A DNA stretch of 8,803 bases, from positions 1 through 8,803 of the forward strand of contig DASZZY010000043.1 in the NCBI GenBank assembly GCA_036260395.1, written 5' to 3'. Below, in pieces: positions 6,709 to 8,803 of this stretch (the first letter of the stretch is position 1; each line of letters starts with the position of its first letter). A model generated the notes under the pieces. It was not told where the DNA came from and did no database searches. It was given only the letters and a program-made list of their open reading frames with translations. Made by a program: the position numbers and the translations under genes. Origin of the DNA: DASZZY01 sp036260395. GTDB lineage: Bacteria > Actinomycetota > UBA4738 > CALAEC01.

Positions 6709-6714
6709 TACACT
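6709..6714 (+). promoter_or_regulatory. -10 box positioned for leaderless transcription of the metallo-hydrolase gene
   Basis: TACACT fits TANNNT, and exactly six bases separate it from the GTG at 6721, so the expected transcript start is the first base of the start codon. A purine run GGGGAGG (6702-6708) touches the box but is 12 bases from the GTG, farther than a normal ribosome binding site. The -35 region (about 6686-6691) has no consensus match. Confidence 0.5.
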
Positions 6715-6720
6715 CGGACC

Positions 6721-7701
6721 GTGGCCCGCGCCCTCGACGCCATCCCGGGCGTCCACACGATCGACACCCGCATGTGCGGGCGCGACCGCGTCACGTCCGC
6801 GTACCTGGTCGCCGCCGAACGCCCCGCCCTGGTCGAGACCGGACCGACCACCTCGGGGGAGGCGCTCCGCCGGGGGCTTCGAGATCTCGGCATCGGCCCT
6901 GCGGACCTGGCCCACATCGTCGTCACCCACATCCACCTCGACCACGCCGGCGGGGCCGGGGCGCTGGCGCCCCACTTCCCCGACGCCACGGTGTGGGTCC
7001 ACGAGCGGGGCGCGCCACATCTCGCGGATCCGACGAAGCTCGTCGGGAGCGCCGAGCGGGTGTACGGGGCCGAGCGCCTCCGGGAGCTGTTCGGCCCCGT
7101 CCAGCCCGTCCCCAGGGAGCGCCTTCGGGCGGTCGCCGACGGCGACCGCATCGACCTCGGCGACCGGCAGCTCGAGGTCGTCTACACGCCGGGGCACGCC
7201 AGCCACCACGTGTGCCTGGTGGATTCGGCGTCGGGAGGCGCCTTCGTAGGTGACGCGGTGGGCGTCTTCCTCCCTGACGTGGGGATCCTTCGGCCGGCCA
7301 GCCCGCCGCCGGAGTTCGACCTCGAACTCGCCCTCTCGAGCATCGAGCGGATCGCCGAGCGGCGGCCTCCCGTGCTCCTGTTCAGCCACTTCGGCCCCCA
7401 CGCGGAGGTGTCCCACCTGTGCGCGCTGGCCATCCAGCGGCTCCGGAAGTGGGCGCGGATCGTCGAGCAGACGATGGAGAGCACCGAGGACCTGGACGAG
7501 GTCGTGCGGATGCTCCGCGCGGCCACGGCGTCGGAGGTCGCGCCCGCGACGGGCGACCGGCGGGCACTGCTCGAGGACCGCTACGAGCTCCTATCGAGCT
7601 ACGAGATGAACGCGATGGGGCTGATGCGGTACGTGACGAAGCGGCGAGACGCGGTGGCCGAGGCGGGCGGCGGCCAGGCCCGTCCCCGCGGCGTCAGCTG
7701 A
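6721..7701 (+). CDS. Metallo-beta-lactamase-fold hydrolase
   Basis: 326 residues from the GTG at 6721; cytoplasmic, no signal peptide. The full binuclear metal site is visible: His70-x-His72-x-Asp74-His75 (THIHLDHAGG), His159 (YTPGHASHH), Asp178 (FVGDAVG) and His223 (FSHFGPH). The remaining ~100 residues form a helical C-terminal region seen in many stand-alone MBL hydrolases. Such proteins act on varied esters, thioesters, lactones or nucleic acids, so the substrate cannot be named. The frame stays open back to an ATG at 6289, but that stretch is antisense to ssb and unlike an MBL N terminus; homology-like sequence begins with IPGVHTIDTR, just after the GTG. It is divergent from ssb, and its stop overlaps the end of the convergent TPR gene by 8 bases. 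Confidence 0.9.
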   Translation: MARALDAIPGVHTIDTRMCGRDRVTSAYLVAAERPALVETGPTTSGEALRRGLRDLGIGPADLAHIVVTHIHLDHAGGAGALAPHFPDATVWVHERGAPHLADPTKLVGSAERVYGAERLRELFGPVQPVPRERLRAVADGDRIDLGDRQLEVVYTPGHASHHVCLVDSASGGAFVGDAVGVFLPDVGILRPASPPPEFDLELALSSIERIAERRPPVLLFSHFGPHAEVSHLCALAIQRLRKWARIVEQTMESTEDLDEVVRMLRAATASEVAPATGDRRALLEDRYELLSSYEMNAMGLMRYVTKRRDAVAEAGGGQARPRGVS

Positions 7702-8410
7702 GCCGCGCGAGCCGCTCGGCGGCATCGAACGCGTCGGGGTCGTGCTCCAGGATCCGGCGGAACTCCCGGGCGGCGTCGTCGCGCCGTCCGGCCCGTTCCA
7801 GGACGTCACCCGCCACGTACCAGATACGGAGGTCGTACGGGCGAGCCACCTCGGGGCTGCTCGGCAGCCGTCGGAGGAGCGACAGGGCCTCCTCGAACCG
7901 CCCGAGGTCGGCCAGGGCGGCCGCGCCGACCACCGCCGCCTCGGCCTTCACCTCCGGGGAGACCCTGGCCCGCAGCGCCTCCTGGACGAGCGGGGGCGCC
8001 TTCTCCGGTGCTCCCAGGGCCCGGTGGCAGTCGGCGATGAGGTGGTTCTGGTCGGGACGCCCGCTCATGCGCCGGTAGGCCTGGAGCTCGCGGAGGGCCT
8101 CCCGGAAGCTCCCGGCCCGGTAGTGGGCCAGCCCGAGCGTCTCGCGCACCGCGGCGGACCGCGGCGCCAGCGACTTGGCCCGCGTGGCCGCCTCGACCGC
8201 TCGGCCCGCCCGGTCGCGCTCCAGCGCCTCCACGGCGTCGCCGAGGAGGCGGAGGACCTCGTCCGCCCGGGTCCGCGCGGTCGATCGGACGTCGGCGACG
8301 ACGTCTCGGGGGAGGGCGTACGAGTCCTGCTGCCCTCGCGGCCCGCCGGGGCGGGGACGCGGCCCGGGACCCCGTCGGCGCGCGGGGCGTTCGCCTCGTC
8401 GCTGGGTCAC
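7694..8410 (-). CDS. TPR-repeat protein with basic N-terminal tail
   Basis: 238 residues from the GTG at 8410. Residues 1-28 are an Arg/Pro/Gly-rich, strongly basic tail. From about residue 50 to the end there are roughly five tetratricopeptide units, for example AAVRETLGLAHYRAGSF then REALRELQAYRR, and DLRIWYVAGDVLERAGRR followed by DDAAREFRRILEHDP, with the Gly/Ala/Tyr/Pro positions of TPRs. Such solenoids bind proteins or peptides; the basic tail might contact RNA or DNA, which is inference. No signal peptide. The frame stays open upstream to 8608, but that would run through the rRNA terminator and 5S gene, so the GTG with a -10 box six bases ahead is preferred. It lies directly behind the rRNA operon on the same strand. 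No named family recognised; conserved hypothetical. Confidence 0.82.
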   Translation of the reverse strand: MTQRRGERPARRRGPGPRPRPGGPRGQQDSYALPRDVVADVRSTARTRADEVLRLLGDAVEALERDRAGRAVEAATRAKSLAPRSAAVRETLGLAHYRAGSFREALRELQAYRRMSGRPDQNHLIADCHRALGAPEKAPPLVQEALRARVSPEVKAEAAVVGAAALADLGRFEEALSLLRRLPSSPEVARPYDLRIWYVAGDVLERAGRRDDAAREFRRILEHDPDAFDAAERLARLS

Positions 8411-8416
8411 GGTGCA

Positions 8417-8422
8417 AAGGTA
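8417..8422 (-). promoter_or_regulatory. -10 box positioned for leaderless transcription of the TPR gene
   Basis: On the minus strand TACCTT is followed by six bases and then the GTG at 8410, the same geometry as in front of the metallo-hydrolase gene. A TTTGCG at 8439-8444 with a 16-base spacer is a partial -35 match. No Shine-Dalgarno sequence is present between box and start codon. Confidence 0.5.
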
Positions 8423-8453
8423 GCCACCCCGGGCCGGCCGCAAACGTGGCCCC

Positions 8454-8488
8454 AAAAACGCGAACGAGGCCCCGAAGGGCCTCGTTCG
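8454..8488 (-). terminator. Intrinsic terminator of the rRNA operon
   Basis: Perfect 12-base arms, 8461-8472 and 8477-8488, enclose a four-base loop. Read on the minus strand the loop is TTCG closed by C-G, that is an RNA cUUCGg tetraloop, one of the most stable known. Two bases after the stem come five T residues (8454-8458). It starts 7 bases past the inferred end of 5S, and ends 31 bases before the -10 box of the TPR gene, so it separates rRNA transcription from that gene. Confidence 0.93.
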
Positions 8489-8495
8489 GAAGATG

Positions 8496-8613
8496 TTCCG
8501 GCAGCGACCTACTCTCCCACCCCGTCTCCAGGGCAGTACCATCGGCGCTGGAGGGCTTAACTTCCGGGTTCGGAATGGGACCGGGTGTATCCCCTCCGCC
8601 ATGGCCACCGAAA
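8496..8613 (-). rRNA. rrf: 5S ribosomal RNA
   Basis: About 118 bases on the minus strand. Recognised by the conserved internal blocks CCCATTCCGAACCCGGAAG then TTAAGCCC, CGCCGATGGTACTG, and GGGTGGGAGAGTAGGTCG near the 3' end. The ends are set by helix I: the 5' TTTCGGTGGC pairs over ten bases (including wobble pairs) with the 3' GCTGCCGGAA. Boundaries may be off by a few bases. It lies 3' of 23S and is followed by the terminator. Confidence 0.95.
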
Positions 8614-8642
8614 CGCTGTCACGTTAGGTGAGGGTGCGAGCC

Positions 8643-8658
8643 CCGGGGAGCACCCCGG
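8643..8658 (-). other. Hairpin in the 23S-5S spacer
   Basis: CCGGGG (8643-8648) and CCCCGG (8653-8658) form a six-base stem with a four-base loop in the middle of the 70-base spacer 8614-8683. It may be an rRNA processing element. The spacer holds no tRNA. Confidence 0.35.
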
Positions 8659-8683
8659 AACTCCATAGCGAGCGCGAGCGAGC

Positions 8684-8803
8684 CAAGTCCTCGGCCTATT
8701 AGTACCGGTCGGCTGAACACGTTGCCGTGCGTACACCTCCGGCCTATCAACCTCGTAGTCTGCGAGGGGCCTTACCCGGTTGCCCGGTGGGAGACCTCAT
8801 CTT
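8684..8803 (-). rRNA. rrl: 23S ribosomal RNA, 3' end (partial)
   Basis: The last ~120 bases of 23S rRNA on the minus strand; the gene continues past the window edge. The highly conserved terminal blocks GGTTGATAGGCCGGAGGTGT, then CAGCCGACCGGTACTAATAG, then GCCGAGGACTTG are present. The 3' boundary is placed at the end of GACTTG (8684) and may be off by several bases, because it is defined by pairing with the 5' end of 23S, which is outside the window. Confidence 0.95.

Noticed and set aside
6289..6720. Upstream 144-codon extension of the metallo-hydrolase frame
   Set aside because: It is antisense to ssb, does not look like an MBL N terminus, and the GTG at 6721 has a well-placed -10 box.
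8411..8608. N-terminal extension of the TPR frame back to 8608
   Set aside because: It would be translated through the rRNA terminator and most of the 5S rRNA gene.
1..8803. Search for a defence system, mobile element or CRISPR array
   Set aside because: No nuclease/helicase sets, transposases, integrases, regularly spaced repeats or terminal repeats were found; SSB and the MBL-fold protein alone do not support such a call.

Overview
The window is very GC-rich (roughly 70% by eye). Genes are packed with overlapping stops and starts, GTG starts are common, and two genes appear to start leaderless. Together with the 5S/23S sequence character this suggests an uncultured actinobacterial (Actinomycetota) or similar high-GC chromosome. 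No taxonomic marker was read decisively, so this is an inference. I see no insertion sequence, CRISPR array, phage gene or tRNA.

Layout. Positions 1-5632 (plus strand) hold the tail of an unidentified membrane-type protein, then a complete branched-chain-amino-acid-type (Liv/HAAT) ABC transporter: a lipoprotein substrate-binding protein with a long Gly-rich linker, the permeases LivH and LivM, and the ATPases LivG and LivF. Apart from the 50-base gap before livH, the genes abut or overlap, so this is one operon with translational coupling. Positions 5673-6642 (minus strand) hold a short OB-fold SSB-like protein and, downstream of it, a two-helix membrane protein ending in an Ada-like His/Cys3 metal-binding motif. 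Two hairpins and a -10-like box separate them, so they are probably separate transcripts. Positions 6721-7701 (plus) encode a metallo-beta-lactamase-fold hydrolase with all metal ligands, divergent from ssb. Positions 7694-8410 (minus) encode a TPR protein with a basic N-terminal tail, convergent with the hydrolase and overlapping it by 8 bases. Positions 8454-8803 (minus) are the end of an rRNA operon: the 3' end of 23S, a short spacer without tRNA, 5S, and a strong intrinsic terminator.

How it works together. The Liv cassette should import a small organic solute, with an amino acid, amide or related compound as the usual candidates; the ligand cannot be read from sequence. The other genes look like ordinary housekeeping or conserved-hypothetical loci beside an rRNA operon. 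I found no convincing new multi-gene system. The most unusual points are the membrane-anchored Ada-like domain, the C-terminal extension of LivM, the tailless SSB, and two GTG genes whose -10 boxes sit exactly where leaderless transcription would put them.
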